A stretch of DNA of 64,000 nt from an uncultured Acetatifactor sp. GTDB lineage: Bacteria; Bacillota; Clostridia; Lachnospirales; Lachnospiraceae. The stretch's first letter is position 1. The number at the start of each line of letters is the position of its first letter. This document shows, piece after piece, positions 1 to 8,635 of this stretch. The stretch is taken from positions 1 to 64,000 of the forward strand of contig CAJUGL010000012.1 of the NCBI GenBank assembly GCA_910586515.1, in the 5' to 3' direction. The notes under the pieces were generated by a model. The model was given only the letters and a program-made list of their open reading frames with translations. It had not been told where the DNA came from and ran no database searches. Position numbers and translations under genes: made by a program.

Positions 1-578
1 GACAGCATATGCGAAGAAATAAGAACCGTGCAATCGTAAAGGCCGGGCAGCGATTTGATCAGATTTCGGATTTCATGTATGCCGGATGGGTCAAGTCCAT
101 TCGTGGGTTCGTCTAAAATCAAAACAGGCGGTCTGCCCAACAAGGCTCCGGCAAGTCCAAGCCGCTGCTTCATGCCCAACGAGTATTTTTTTGCAAGCCG
201 CCCGCCAAATTCGGAAAGCCCCACAAGCTCCAATGCGTCCTCAACGCTGCTTTTGGGAAGGCCCAAAATGCGGCGGATAATGTCAAGGTTTTCTCTGCCT
301 GTCAGATTTGCATAAAAAGAAGGGGATTCGATAAAGGAACCTACTTCTTTCAAAATGGAAAGGCGGTCATTCGGAAATTGCTTTCCGTCGATTATAAAAC
401 TGCCTTTTGTTGGCGCGGTCAGCCCCAAGAGCATTTTCATGGTGGTGGATTTTCCCGCGCCGTTGGGACCCAGAAAGCCGTAAATGCTGCCTTTCCGAAT
501 GTTCAGTGAAACGTTTTGAACAGCCGCAAAGGATTTGTATTTTTTTGTCAGTTGTTTTGTTGTGATCATGTACTCCAT
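1..578 (-). CDS. ABC transporter ATP-binding protein, antimicrobial peptide type (partial)
   Basis: This is the ATPase subunit of a BcrA/LanF-like ABC exporter. Its C-terminal part runs off the left edge, leaving about 192 residues. It shows a Walker A motif (GPNGAGKST), the signature YSLGMKQRLGLA and a Walker B followed by LILDEPTNGLD. The ATG at 576-578 follows a good site (AAAGGAG, 7 bases upstream). It is divergent from the adjacent response regulator and kinase genes. That arrangement is typical of peptide-antibiotic sensing and resistance modules in Firmicutes, so the two-component system probably controls it. The permease genes would lie outside the window. The ATPase assignment is firm; the substrate is inferred from context only. 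Confidence 0.88.
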   Translation of the reverse strand, partial: MEYMITTKQLTKKYKSFAAVQNVSLNIRKGSIYGFLGPNGAGKSTTMKMLLGLTAPTKGSFIIDGKQFPNDRLSILKEVGSFIESPSFYANLTGRENLDIIRRILGLPKSSVEDALELVGLSEFGGRLAKKYSLGMKQRLGLAGALLGRPPVLILDEPTNGLDPSGIHEIRNLIKSLPGLYDCTVLISSHML

Positions 579-642
579 AAAACCATCTCCTTTCGTTGCT
601 TACATGATACCAACGCAACCTTGCGGCAACATTCTCCTTCCC

Positions 643-659
643 TTACATCTACCTTACAT
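643..659. promoter_or_regulatory. phased TTACAT direct repeats, candidate response-regulator operator
   Basis: TTACAT occurs at 643-648 and 654-659, exactly 11 bp apart, between the ABC gene and the divergent response regulator. A further TTACAT lies at 599-604. Direct repeats spaced by one helical turn are the usual binding format of OmpR-family regulators. The neighbouring regulator is the obvious candidate, but binding is inferred. Confidence 0.4.
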
Positions 660-767
660 TTTCGGAAAATCCAACCAAATTCACAATTATATGGTAAAAT
701 GACCTTATTCAGGGCCGGAAGCTTTTGATGCCCGGCGAAGGGAAAGGCTGTGAAAGGAGAGTGTACT

Positions 768-1472
768 ATGAAGGAAGATTATCTGCTGAACAAACGCATC
801 CTGCTCGTTGACGATGAACAGGCGCTTTTGGATTTGGTTCTGTCGATTTTGAAGGATTACGGATTTCAAAATATCAAAACGGCAAAAAATGTGAAGGAAG
901 CCATGGAACAGGCGGAAAAATCCCGCCCGGAATTGGCCATACTTGACGTGATGCTTCCGGACGGGAACGGATTTGCGTTAATGGAGCAGTTAAAGAAAGG
1001 CGGCGATTACCCCATTCTTTTTCTGACTGCCCGGGGTGAAGAGGATGATAAATTCAAAGGCTTTGGTTTGGGGGCTGATGATTATATCGTCAAACCTTTT
1101 TTGCCCAAAGAGCTTTTGTTTCGTGTCCTGGCAATCCTGCGCAGAAGCTACAAAGACGAAAATCCTCTTGTATGCCTGCGTGACAGCCAAATTGACTTTT
1201 CCCGTGCCGAAGTCATCAAACAGGGAGAACATATCCCATTGACAGCAAAAGAACATGATTTGCTGTCCGTCTTATACCGCAATGCAGGGCGTATTGTCAC
1301 GATTGACGCATTGTGCGAAGCGGCATGGGGCGACAATCCCTTTGGATATGAGAATTCTTTAATGGCGCATATACGCCGTATCAGAGAAAAAATAGAACAA
1401 AATCCCTCGCGCCCAGTCTCGTTGGTTACCGTCAAGGGATTAGGTTATAAGTTAATTGTAGAAGGGAAATAG
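768..1472 (+). CDS. OmpR-family response regulator
   Basis: This cytoplasmic DNA-binding response regulator has 234 residues. It has an N-terminal receiver domain (ILLVDDEQ acidic pocket, phosphoacceptor Asp in LAILDVMLPDG, conserved Lys in YIVKPF) and a C-terminal winged helix (LTAKEHDLLSVLYRNAGRIV to VTVKGLGYKL). I chose the ATG at 768 because AAAGGAGA lies 7 bases before it; an in-frame GTG at 750 lies before that site. The histidine kinase gene follows 1 base later. The pair faces away from an antimicrobial-peptide-type ABC ATPase, so it probably senses cell-envelope-active peptides and controls that transporter. Confidence 0.93.
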   Translation: MKEDYLLNKRILLVDDEQALLDLVLSILKDYGFQNIKTAKNVKEAMEQAEKSRPELAILDVMLPDGNGFALMEQLKKGGDYPILFLTARGEEDDKFKGFGLGADDYIVKPFLPKELLFRVLAILRRSYKDENPLVCLRDSQIDFSRAEVIKQGEHIPLTAKEHDLLSVLYRNAGRIVTIDALCEAAWGDNPFGYENSLMAHIRRIREKIEQNPSRPVSLVTVKGLGYKLIVEGK

Positions 1473-1473
1473 C

Positions 1474-2877
1474 ATGAAAAGTATTCCGAAACTAATACGC
1501 CGCTTTATGGGAATCATGACGTTAAGCATAATACTGCTAGTTACTTTGAACATTACTTTTTTTGCCATCCTATTTGTCAGAAATGCGTCAACATTTTCTC
1601 CCTGGGATATGGCGGATCATGCAGCAGCCGCATTGCAATTAACAGATAGCGGCTATTCCCTATCTGATGATATTATGGCGAAACTAAAGGAAGAAAATGC
1701 CTGGGCTGTCCTCATTGACAATGATACGCGGCAGGTTGTATGGCACACAGATCATCTGCCTGACAATATTCCTCTGCAGTACACTTTGTCGGATATAGCG
1801 GAGCTAACCCGCGGCTATATAGACGGATACCCCACATTTACGGGAACAGCCCAGAACGGGTTGTTGGTATTGGGCTATCCAAAGGATAGATTTTGGAAGC
1901 ATACAAGAGCAAGCTGGGACTATGGCTTTATTGCAGATTTACCCAGAAACACAATGCTTCTTTTGGCGGTCAATATTGTGTTCGTTTTCCTCATCTATGC
2001 TGCTGTTGATGCAAGGCTGCTGCGTTCCATCCGGCCAATAACCAATGGAATACAGGATTTGTCAAGGGGCAGTCCTGTCTGCCTGAAGGAACAAGGGATA
2101 CTCTCTGAATTAGCCGAAAAAATCAATAAAACGTCTGCAATCCTGCAAAACCAGGCTGAACAGCTGCGAAAAAAAGAAACTGCAAGGGCAAACTGGATTG
2201 CGGGCGTTTCCCATGATGTCAGAACGCCGCTGTCCATGATTCTGGGTTACGCCGGACAGTTGGAAGCTTCAGAAACTCTGCCGGAAACCGAGCGGAAAAA
2301 GGCTGCTGTCATTGTAAGGCAAAGCAGCCGAATGAAAGACTTGATTAATGATCTCAATCTCGCTTCCAAACTTGAATATGATATGCAGCCGCTGACAAGG
2401 AAACAGGAAAATGCAGTCTCCATTGTCCGGCAGGTTGTTGTGGATTTTATGAACACGAATATTGAGGATACCTTTTCCTTTGAATGGAAAACCGCGGACA
2501 CCCTGTCTGCCTGTTACATTAACGCGGATAAGGATTTACTCAAGCGTGCAATAGCAAACCTGATTCAGAACAGCATCAACCACAATGAAAACGGCTGCGT
2601 GATTTATGCGTCTGTGGATGAGGACAGCACGTCCTGCAGAATCTGTATTGAAGATAACGGGACAGGAGCCTCTGACCAACAGATTGACCGATTAAACAAG
2701 ACACCCCATTATATGATCTGCGACACAAATACAACCCAACAGCGGCATGGTCTGGGATTGCTTATTGTGAAACAGATTATAAAAGGCCATAATGGAACAA
2801 TGTGTATTGACCACAGCGAATACGGCGGATTCAAAGTCATACTGATCATACCAAAATCAATTTACCCCCCGCCCTGA
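1474..2877 (+). CDS. sensor histidine kinase
   Basis: This is a 467-residue membrane sensor kinase. A first membrane segment spans about residues 13-36. An extracytoplasmic stretch of roughly 120 residues follows, then a second membrane segment near 160-178. After a short linker come the dimerisation/phosphoacceptor motif SHDVRTPL (His247) and an HATPase domain with N (LIQNSINHNENG) and G (RHGLGLLIVK) boxes. It lies 1 base after the response regulator and is surely co-transcribed. Its last 16 bases overlap the convergent MATE gene. The ligand is unknown; a peptide antibiotic is likely from the adjacent ABC transporter. Confidence 0.92.
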   Translation: MKSIPKLIRRFMGIMTLSIILLVTLNITFFAILFVRNASTFSPWDMADHAAAALQLTDSGYSLSDDIMAKLKEENAWAVLIDNDTRQVVWHTDHLPDNIPLQYTLSDIAELTRGYIDGYPTFTGTAQNGLLVLGYPKDRFWKHTRASWDYGFIADLPRNTMLLLAVNIVFVFLIYAAVDARLLRSIRPITNGIQDLSRGSPVCLKEQGILSELAEKINKTSAILQNQAEQLRKKETARANWIAGVSHDVRTPLSMILGYAGQLEASETLPETERKKAAVIVRQSSRMKDLINDLNLASKLEYDMQPLTRKQENAVSIVRQVVVDFMNTNIEDTFSFEWKTADTLSACYINADKDLLKRAIANLIQNSINHNENGCVIYASVDEDSTSCRICIEDNGTGASDQQIDRLNKTPHYMICDTNTTQQRHGLGLLIVKQIIKGHNGTMCIDHSEYGGFKVILIIPKSIYPPP

Positions 2878-4202
2878 AGACAGGCTCCGCTTTTCCTGTA
2901 ATAGAAGAAAACGGAGATTGCCATGGCAATGGTCCACCCCACAGGCCAGGCACACCATATGCCCAAGGCCTGCCCTGTCCAGGCCGAAAGCACAAATGCC
3001 AGAAGAACACGCAGAACCAGATCCACCAATGTAGCTGTCATAAACTGTCCCATGGCGCTAAGTCCGCGGAGAATCCCGTCTGCAACCAGTTTGGCCGATA
3101 CGATGAAGTAAAACGGCGACAGAATCCACAAAAACTGCCTGCCCGTCTCCAAAGCTGCTGCGGAGTCCCTCTCCAGAAACAGCAGCAGCAGGTGTCCGCC
3201 GAAAAACAGATATAGAATACAGAAGGGAACACACAGGCACCAGACCATTTTCAGGCCCGCCCGAAAGCCCTCCCTGATCCGCCCGTATTTTCTGGCCCCC
3301 AGATTCTGAGCCGCAAAATTGGAGATTCCATTGCCAATGGTAGTAAAGGAGGTTATGACCATATTATTCAGCTTGACTGCAGCAGAATACCCTGCCATAA
3401 CAGATGCGCCAAAACCGTTGATGACACTCTGAATCAGAATGTTTCCCACAGAAATAAAACTCTGCTGCAGGATACTGGGTACGGCCACCGCCAAAATCTT
3501 TTTTAGAAGTCCCCAGTCAAAAAATGCCGGTTTCTCCTGGCTTCTGATCTTTCCCAATCGTTTCCATACAACAGCCACAGCCAGAATGCAGCTGACTCCC
3601 TGACACAGAAAGGTTGCCCAGGCAACCCCGGAAACGCCCATTTCAAATGCCTCCACAAACAGGATATCCACCCCTATGTTGGATGTGGAAGAAATGGCCA
3701 GAAAGAGAAAAGGCGTTCTGGAATCTCCCAGAGCGGAAAAAATTCCGGTTGCAATGTTATAAAAAAAGACAAAGGGCAGCCCCCAAACATAGATATCCAG
3801 ATAAAGGGCCGAATCCGCAAACACTTCCTGGGGTGTCCGGATGAGCCGCAGCATGGAGGCACAGCCCGCTATCCCTGCCGCCATCAATATGCCGCAGAGC
3901 ACTCCGCTGAAAACGCAGGCTGTGGTCACCGCTGTTTTCATCCTGCCATATTCCTTTGCGCCGAACAGCTGTGAAACAATAACGGAACAGCCTATATTGC
4001 AGCCGAAAGCAAACGCAAGGAAGATCAGGGTGATTTCATAGCTGTTCCCTACAGCAGCCAGAGCATTTTCGCCCACAAACTTCCCTGCCACCAGGCTGTC
4101 CGCAATGTTGTAGAGCTGCTGAAAAACAATGCTGCCAAACAGGGGCAGACAGAACTGGCGCAATACCTTTTCCGGTTTTCCTATCGTGAGATCTTTATTC
4201 AT
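2862..4202 (-). CDS. MATE family efflux transporter
   Basis: This 446-residue polytopic membrane protein belongs to the MATE (multi-antimicrobial extrusion) family, which exports drugs or metabolites in exchange for Na+ or H+. The N-terminus shows the family pattern (PLFGSIVFQQLYNIADSLVAG, then LAAVGNSYEI) and the internal repeat QQSFISVGNILIQSVING of the second half. Twelve hydrophobic segments can be followed along the sequence. It is divergent from a LysR-type regulator, which is the likely controller. Its 3' end overlaps the convergent kinase gene by 16 bp with no visible terminator. The substrate cannot be read from the sequence. Confidence 0.93.
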   Translation of the reverse strand: MNKDLTIGKPEKVLRQFCLPLFGSIVFQQLYNIADSLVAGKFVGENALAAVGNSYEITLIFLAFAFGCNIGCSVIVSQLFGAKEYGRMKTAVTTACVFSGVLCGILMAAGIAGCASMLRLIRTPQEVFADSALYLDIYVWGLPFVFFYNIATGIFSALGDSRTPFLFLAISSTSNIGVDILFVEAFEMGVSGVAWATFLCQGVSCILAVAVVWKRLGKIRSQEKPAFFDWGLLKKILAVAVPSILQQSFISVGNILIQSVINGFGASVMAGYSAAVKLNNMVITSFTTIGNGISNFAAQNLGARKYGRIREGFRAGLKMVWCLCVPFCILYLFFGGHLLLLFLERDSAAALETGRQFLWILSPFYFIVSAKLVADGILRGLSAMGQFMTATLVDLVLRVLLAFVLSAWTGQALGIWCAWPVGWTIAMAISVFFYYRKSGACLQGGG

Positions 4203-4259
4203 CGTATCATATCCTCTTTTGCTCTAAATAAAAGGTTGTATATACCTGATTGTGAAAAG

Positions 4260-4288
4260 TTGTTTTTCTTCCTGCACTGTATTATAAT
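4260..4288 (+). promoter_or_regulatory. promoter of the LysR-type regulator gene
   Basis: TTGTTT (4260-4265) and a perfect TATAAT (4283-4288) are separated by 17 bp and lie 57 bp before the regulator start codon. The shared intergenic region with the divergent MATE gene is the expected location of LysR binding. Confidence 0.6.
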
Positions 4289-4344
4289 ATAGGTGATACA
4301 ATACGAAAAATACATATATTAAATTAGAGGTATATAAAAAATAT

Positions 4345-5238
4345 ATGGATATTAATTTTGAATATTATAAGATTTTCTATTATGTGGCCAAATACGGGAA
4401 TCTGACCAAGGCCGCCATGGCCCTTGGCAGCAATCAGCCCAATGTGACAAGAATCATGAAGCTGTTGGAAGCACAGCTGAACTGCAGATTATTTATCCGG
4501 GAAGCACGGGGCATCAGTCTGACGGAAGAGGGTAAGCTGCTCTATTCCCATGTGGAAATTGCCTTCCGCCATCTGCTGAACGCCCAGGAAGAGCTGTGCC
4601 GGCAGGACACCTTGAGAAGCGGCACTGTGGAAATCGGCGCAACCGAGACGGCGCTTCACCTCTTCCTGCTTCATGTGCTCCAGGACTTCAAGCGGATGTA
4701 TCCTGCCGTCAGGATGAAAATCCACAATCATACCACACCTGAAATAACAAAGCATCTGCTCAGCGGTAAACTGGACTTTTGCGTCATAACGACTCCTTAT
4801 GAACTTCCGAAAACGTTTTCCAGTGCAAATATACTTGATTTTCAGGAAATACTGACAGGCGGAAGCTATTTTCGGTATTTGGGCAAAGCGCCTGTGGCAT
4901 TGCAGGATATCAAAAAATATCCCTGGATCAGTCTTGGCAGAGACAGCGCCACTTATCGTTTCTACAAGGACTTTTTTATCAGCCATCAGCTTGATATGGA
5001 ACCCGATATGGAGGTTGCCACCTCGGATCTGATGCTGCCCCTGATCCAACTGAATCTGGGCATTGGCTTTGTCCCGGAAAAACTGGCGCTGCCTTCCCTG
5101 GAAAGCGGAAACCTGGTGCGGATAGAACTGGATTGCCCGCCTCCGAAACGGTCAATCCGGATTGTCTCCGACAGGACCCGGGGGAAAAGTCTTGCGGCGG
5201 ATACCTTTTATAAGTACCTGAAAACTTATTGCTGCTGA
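4345..5238 (+). CDS. LysR family transcriptional regulator
   Basis: This 297-residue regulator has the N-terminal LysR winged helix-turn-helix (FYYVAKYGNLTKAAMALGSNQPNVTRIMKLLE, FIREARGISLTEEG). It is followed by a two-lobed ligand-binding domain with the usual beta-alpha opening (GTVEIGATETALHLFLLHVLQDF). It is divergent from the MATE exporter gene, the classical LysR arrangement, so it probably controls that exporter in response to a small molecule. The translation site is weak (AGAGGT, about 11 bases before the ATG). The family is certain; the inducer is unknown. Confidence 0.93.
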   Translation: MDINFEYYKIFYYVAKYGNLTKAAMALGSNQPNVTRIMKLLEAQLNCRLFIREARGISLTEEGKLLYSHVEIAFRHLLNAQEELCRQDTLRSGTVEIGATETALHLFLLHVLQDFKRMYPAVRMKIHNHTTPEITKHLLSGKLDFCVITTPYELPKTFSSANILDFQEILTGGSYFRYLGKAPVALQDIKKYPWISLGRDSATYRFYKDFFISHQLDMEPDMEVATSDLMLPLIQLNLGIGFVPEKLALPSLESGNLVRIELDCPPPKRSIRIVSDRTRGKSLAADTFYKYLKTYCC

Positions 5239-5361
5239 TTTTCCGCAGCGCCTGCTGCCGGTTTCCTTTTCCCCAATGCCGAAAGCGTTTCCTCTGATTT
5301 GCTTCTTCCATCTCAGAGAAGGATTCCCGCCGGTCTGTCTCCAGGCGCTCCGATTCCCCCC

Positions 5362-5411
5362 GCTTCCGGTACTGCACCTTGGTCATATCTGTCTTCCGCA
5401 GCAGAGTCCGG
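5362..5411 (-). pseudogene. internally deleted copy of the end of the downstream LeuA-AraC gene
   Basis: Two blocks repeat the tail of the leuA-AraC gene. The 17 bases at 5362-5378 are identical to 6254-6270. The 30 bases at 5382-5411 match 6355-6384 with two mismatches. The intervening 84 bp of the parent are missing, an in-frame loss of 28 codons of the second helix-turn-helix. The encoded remnant reads RTLLRKTDMT then VQYRK. This is a partial duplication immediately downstream of the parent gene and is not functional. Confidence 0.7.
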
Positions 5412-5590
5412 CGAACAGCTCCCTGATAATCTGCTCCGCGCATTCATGCGCACTGCAGGCACTTGTATCTACTCTGGCGCTGTATCGAATATCTTTGGCC
5501 ATTATTTCGTACTGTTCCTGTGACTGATTTTCGTACCTGTCTCCACGGATGATGTTTCGCTGTCTGCACACCTCCAACGGACAATATACC
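5406..5590 (-). pseudogene. C-terminal fragment of a chloramphenicol-phosphotransferase-like kinase
   Basis: The minus strand encodes a segment starting VYCPLEVCRQRN, then RGDR, EQYEIMAKDIRY and VDTSACSAHECAEQII. This matches what I know of the C-terminal third of CPT-like P-loop kinases (V-CPLEEL-RRE-RGDR, then IRYDLEVDTS). The Walker A half is absent. It runs in frame from the preceding HTH fragment and ends in a stop near the leuA-tail duplication. It is a gene remnant, recognised from memory of the family. Confidence 0.5.
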
Positions 5591-5760
5591 TCTCTCTCCC
5601 GCATTTCACCCAGAATCCGGTAAATGCTCTTCTCTGACAGATAATATTGCGCCGCCAGTTCCGGCACCTTTTTCCCCTGCAGAAACAGTCTGCAGATTTC
5701 CTGGTTTCTCCGGCATGGGGATTCCAATTTCTGTTGGGACTGGAAAACCAGGAAACTGTC
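5591..5760 (-). pseudogene. C-terminal HTH fragment of a Mor/CD3324-like protein
   Basis: The minus strand encodes RRNQEICRLFLQGKKVPELA followed by YYLSEKSIYRILGEM. This is the helix-turn-helix end of the small Mor-type (CD3324-like) regulators common in Lachnospiraceae. The first half is missing. The break falls next to the broken start of an Rpn gene on the other strand, so one rearrangement probably truncated both. Confidence 0.5.
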
Positions 5761-6225
5761 AATCTGACTTATCCCTGGCGTCTGATGAAAATGGACTCTG
5801 ATCTGAAATACGTGTTGGGCATTCTGAACCGTACCGCTTCCGCAAATCAATACAGAAAATACATACAGGATAACCGGGCCTATTTTTCCCTGATACCAAG
5901 GAGCGCTGTCGATGTAATCGACTCCTGCACCAATATCAAAAAATTCAGAGACTGCCTGCAGTACCAGTGGAATCAGGACAGCGGAGAGGAGGAAGCAGAT
6001 ATGTGTAAAGCTTTGGACGATATTGAAAAATATGCTATGAAAAAGGGGATAAAACAAGGGACGAAGCAGGGTAAAAAACAGGGTGAACGATCCGGCACCC
6101 TGAAAACACTCTTCTCCCTGGTCAATGACGGACTGGTCAAACCTGAGGAAGCCGCCCGGCGGGCAAAGCTTCCGGAAGCGGAATTTTGCAGGGAAATGAA
6201 AAAGGCAGGGTACTCTCGTTTTTGA
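5746..6225 (+). pseudogene. 5'-truncated Rpn family nuclease/putative transposase
   Basis: The plus strand carries the C-terminal half of an Rpn (PD-(D/E)XK recombination-promoting nuclease, transposase-like) protein: YPWRLMKMDSDLKYVLGIL, then RKYIQDNRAYFSLIPRSA, EEEADMCKALDDIEKYA, and a basic KQGTKQGKKQG tail. The intact relative at 28188 has the same EGDGYNMCKAIQDM-type region and a similar charged repeat tail. The N-terminal nuclease motifs are absent. The upstream open frame is antisense to the HTH fragment and is probably not original coding sequence. Confidence 0.65.
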
Positions 6226-6242
6226 GTCCCCCTGCCTCTCTC

Positions 6243-8246
6243 CTATTCCTCCTGCTTCCGGTACTGCACCGGCGTCAGACCGTAATTCTTCTTGAAAAGG
6301 CGGTTGAAATGCTCCACATTCTCGTATCCCACCTCTGCGGCCACGCATTCCACCGTCATATCCGTCTCCCGCAGCAGAGTCCGGGCCTTCTTCATCCGCT
6401 CCTTGCGCACCGCCTCCTGAAAAGTCATCCCCGCCTTCTCCTTGATATACTTGGAGAGATAGGGTTTGGAAAGATGGAATTCTTCGGACAGGGTGTCAAG
6501 GGTTACATTCATGTAGTCGTTTTTGATAAAACTGATAATCTCCACGATCCTCTCTTCCCGCCCCTCGGTTATGTGCTGCTCCACCGCCAGTTTGTTGGCG
6601 GCGGAAGCCAGGGCCCCGATAGAAGCCTTGATAATGTCCTCGTCCACACCCACGCCCCAATAATGTTTTCCGCCGCAGACAATGGCCACATAGGCCGCAG
6701 CCCGGGAACTGGAGCCCTTGGAAATGGCATGCTCCTCGTACACCGACAGCTGATAGCTGACGCCGAAATACGTCTTAATGGCATTGCTCACCGCATCCAG
6801 GCGCCCGTTTCCTCCTGCTCTGATGATCCTGGTCTCCCCGTTCTGCTCTATGGTCACCTCAGCCTGGATGCCTTTCTCCTGCCGGAAATGGCATTCCGGA
6901 ATATGGAACACGGTCTGAAGGTTGATGTAATTTTCCTCGAAAATCTGGTAAATTTCAGAAGGATGCAGCTCCTGATGCCTTCTGTCGGACACGCCCTTGA
7001 TGAGATACCCCACTTCCTCCTTCATGGCTGCAGGCAGGGAGAAGCCGAACTGCTGCTTCAGCACAAAGGCCACCCCGCCCTTGCCGGAAACGCTGTTGAT
7101 GCGGATTACGTCGGATTCATACTCCCGTCCCACATCCTTCGGATCAATGGGCAGGTAGGGCACATCCCAACGACTGCCGCTGTTTCCGTCCTTCAGCCAG
7201 TTCATCCCCTTGCTGATGGCGTCCTGATGGGAGCCGGAAAAGGCGGTAAACACCAGATCCCCCGCATAGGGAACCCGCTCGTGTACCTGCATGCCCGTAA
7301 AGCGCTCGTAGGCCTCCCGCACCTGCATAATATTGGAAAAGTCAAGTCCGCTGTCCACACCGTGACACATCATATTGATGGCTACGGTCACCAGATCCAC
7401 ATTGCCCGTGCGCTCCCCGTTGCCGAAAAGAGTCCCTTCCACACGGTCAGCCCCGGCCAGTATGCCGAACTCCGCATCGCTGACACCGCAGCCCCGGTCA
7501 TTGTGGGGATGAACGCTTAAGATCACATTTTCACGGTATTTCATATGCCTGTGCATGTATTCCACCTGACAGGCGAACACATGGGGCATGGCCACCTGCA
7601 CCGTGGTGGGCAGATTGATGATAGCTTTGTGGTCACTGTCCGGCTGCCACACGTCAAGCACCGCATTGCAGACCTCCAGAGCGTATTCCGGCTCTGTCTG
7701 GGAAAAGCTCTCCGGACTGTATTCAAAGGTAAAGTTCCCCTCCGTCTCCTCCGCCATCTCCTTCAAAAGCTTTGCCCCATCCACGGCCAGCTGCTTGATG
7801 GCCTCCTTATCCTTTTTAAAAACCTGCTCCCTCTGCTCCACGGAGGTGGAGTTGTAGAGATGCACCACCGCATGGGGAGCGCCCTTCACCGCCTCAAAGG
7901 TCTTGCGGATAATGTGTTCACGAGCCTGAGTCAGCACCTGAATCGTGACATCTTCAGGAATCATATTCCGCTCAATGAGGGCCCTGATAAAATTGTATTC
8001 CGTATCGGAAGAGGCAGGAAAGCCCACCTCGATCTCCTTGAATCCGATTTTCACAAGTAATTCAAAAAACTCCAGCTTATCCTCAAGAGGCATGGGATCA
8101 ATCAAAGCCTGGTTGCCGTCCCGCAGGTCCACGCTGCACCAGACAGGGGCCTTCTCTATGGTATCCTTCTTCACCCAGTCGTAAGTCACCTCCGGGGGCA
8201 TATGGTAGGTTTTGCCGTATTTTCTGCTGATATCTGTTTCCTTCAT
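6243..8246 (-). CDS. leuA: 2-isopropylmalate synthase fused to a C-terminal AraC-type DNA-binding domain
   Basis: This 667-residue protein condenses acetyl-CoA with 2-ketoisovalerate, the first committed step of leucine synthesis. Residues about 30-330 form the DRE-TIM barrel (SVDLRDGNQALIDPM; metal ligands in LSVHPHNDRG). A linker and the LeuA allosteric dimer domain follow (RAAAYVAIVCGGKHYWGVGV). The last 100 residues are a complete AraC/XylS two-helix-turn-helix domain (LSEEFHLSKPYLSKYIKEKAG, VAAEVGYENVEHFNRLFKK). I chose the ATG of MKETDISRKYG because it begins the conserved LeuA N-terminus; an in-frame start 24 codons upstream has no homology. The fusion suggests a leucine-responsive regulator-enzyme. 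No T-box was seen upstream. Confidence 0.9.
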   Translation of the reverse strand: MKETDISRKYGKTYHMPPEVTYDWVKKDTIEKAPVWCSVDLRDGNQALIDPMPLEDKLEFFELLVKIGFKEIEVGFPASSDTEYNFIRALIERNMIPEDVTIQVLTQAREHIIRKTFEAVKGAPHAVVHLYNSTSVEQREQVFKKDKEAIKQLAVDGAKLLKEMAEETEGNFTFEYSPESFSQTEPEYALEVCNAVLDVWQPDSDHKAIINLPTTVQVAMPHVFACQVEYMHRHMKYRENVILSVHPHNDRGCGVSDAEFGILAGADRVEGTLFGNGERTGNVDLVTVAINMMCHGVDSGLDFSNIMQVREAYERFTGMQVHERVPYAGDLVFTAFSGSHQDAISKGMNWLKDGNSGSRWDVPYLPIDPKDVGREYESDVIRINSVSGKGGVAFVLKQQFGFSLPAAMKEEVGYLIKGVSDRRHQELHPSEIYQIFEENYINLQTVFHIPECHFRQEKGIQAEVTIEQNGETRIIRAGGNGRLDAVSNAIKTYFGVSYQLSVYEEHAISKGSSSRAAAYVAIVCGGKHYWGVGVDEDIIKASIGALASAANKLAVEQHITEGREERIVEIISFIKNDYMNVTLDTLSEEFHLSKPYLSKYIKEKAGMTFQEAVRKERMKKARTLLRETDMTVECVAAEVGYENVEHFNRLFKKNYGLTPVQYRKQEE

Positions 8247-8635
8247 TCTCTTCCATTCCTTTCCCTTCCCGCGGGCATGGCCTTTGTCGCTCTGGCGTTC
8301 CCGGACGGCCCGGGACATGCTGTCAACCCATAAGCCTGTCTGCCGCCCCGGACACTGCCCGGCGGATATCTGCTATTCAGACAGCAAAAAATCTGTGCTG
8401 CCGATTTTAAAATCGTAACACAGATTTTAAGATAATGCAAGTGTTAATTTAAGGCTTTACATTGATATATTTTTAATTTCTTTTGCCTTTTTTGTTGATT
8501 TAAGCGGTTTTTTCTTGATTTTTTCTTTTTTATAAATTGTCGTCTTTTCACTTTGCGGCATGTCCGATTTTAACCAGTTTCAGCATTCTCCACGCGCCCT
8601 GTCTGTCAGCCGTCAAGGCTGCCGGATATACGGAA
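8247..8635. other. 389-bp intergenic region upstream of leuA
   Basis: The region holds a strong hairpin (8386-8428), described separately. It also holds a second, GC-rich inverted pair closer to leuA (CTGTCTG ... CAGACAG enclosing CCGCC ... GGCGG, about 8344-8386). T-rich sequence runs from 8466 to 8540. I found no convincing promoter, T-box motif or small gene. The sequence TTGACA, read on the minus strand near 8325, lacks a matching -10 element. Confidence 0.5.
8386..8428 (-). terminator. intrinsic terminator (or attenuator) between the MBL gene and leuA
   Basis: Read on the minus strand, AAAATCTGTG pairs with CACAGATTTT around an inner CGATTTTAAAATCG palindrome, and the descending arm ends in six Ts. 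It lies after the MBL hydrolase stop and 140 bases before the leuA start. It most simply ends MBL transcription, but it could also attenuate read-through into leuA. Confidence 0.65.

Noticed and set aside
6186..7520. A 444-codon open frame on the plus strand
   Set aside because: Antisense shadow of leuA-AraC with His/Leu-rich nonsense composition.
8247..8635. T-box or leucine attenuator before leuA
   Set aside because: No AGGGTGGNACCGCG-type T-box sequence and no leucine-rich leader peptide were found. The hairpin at 8386 is explained by termination of the MBL gene.
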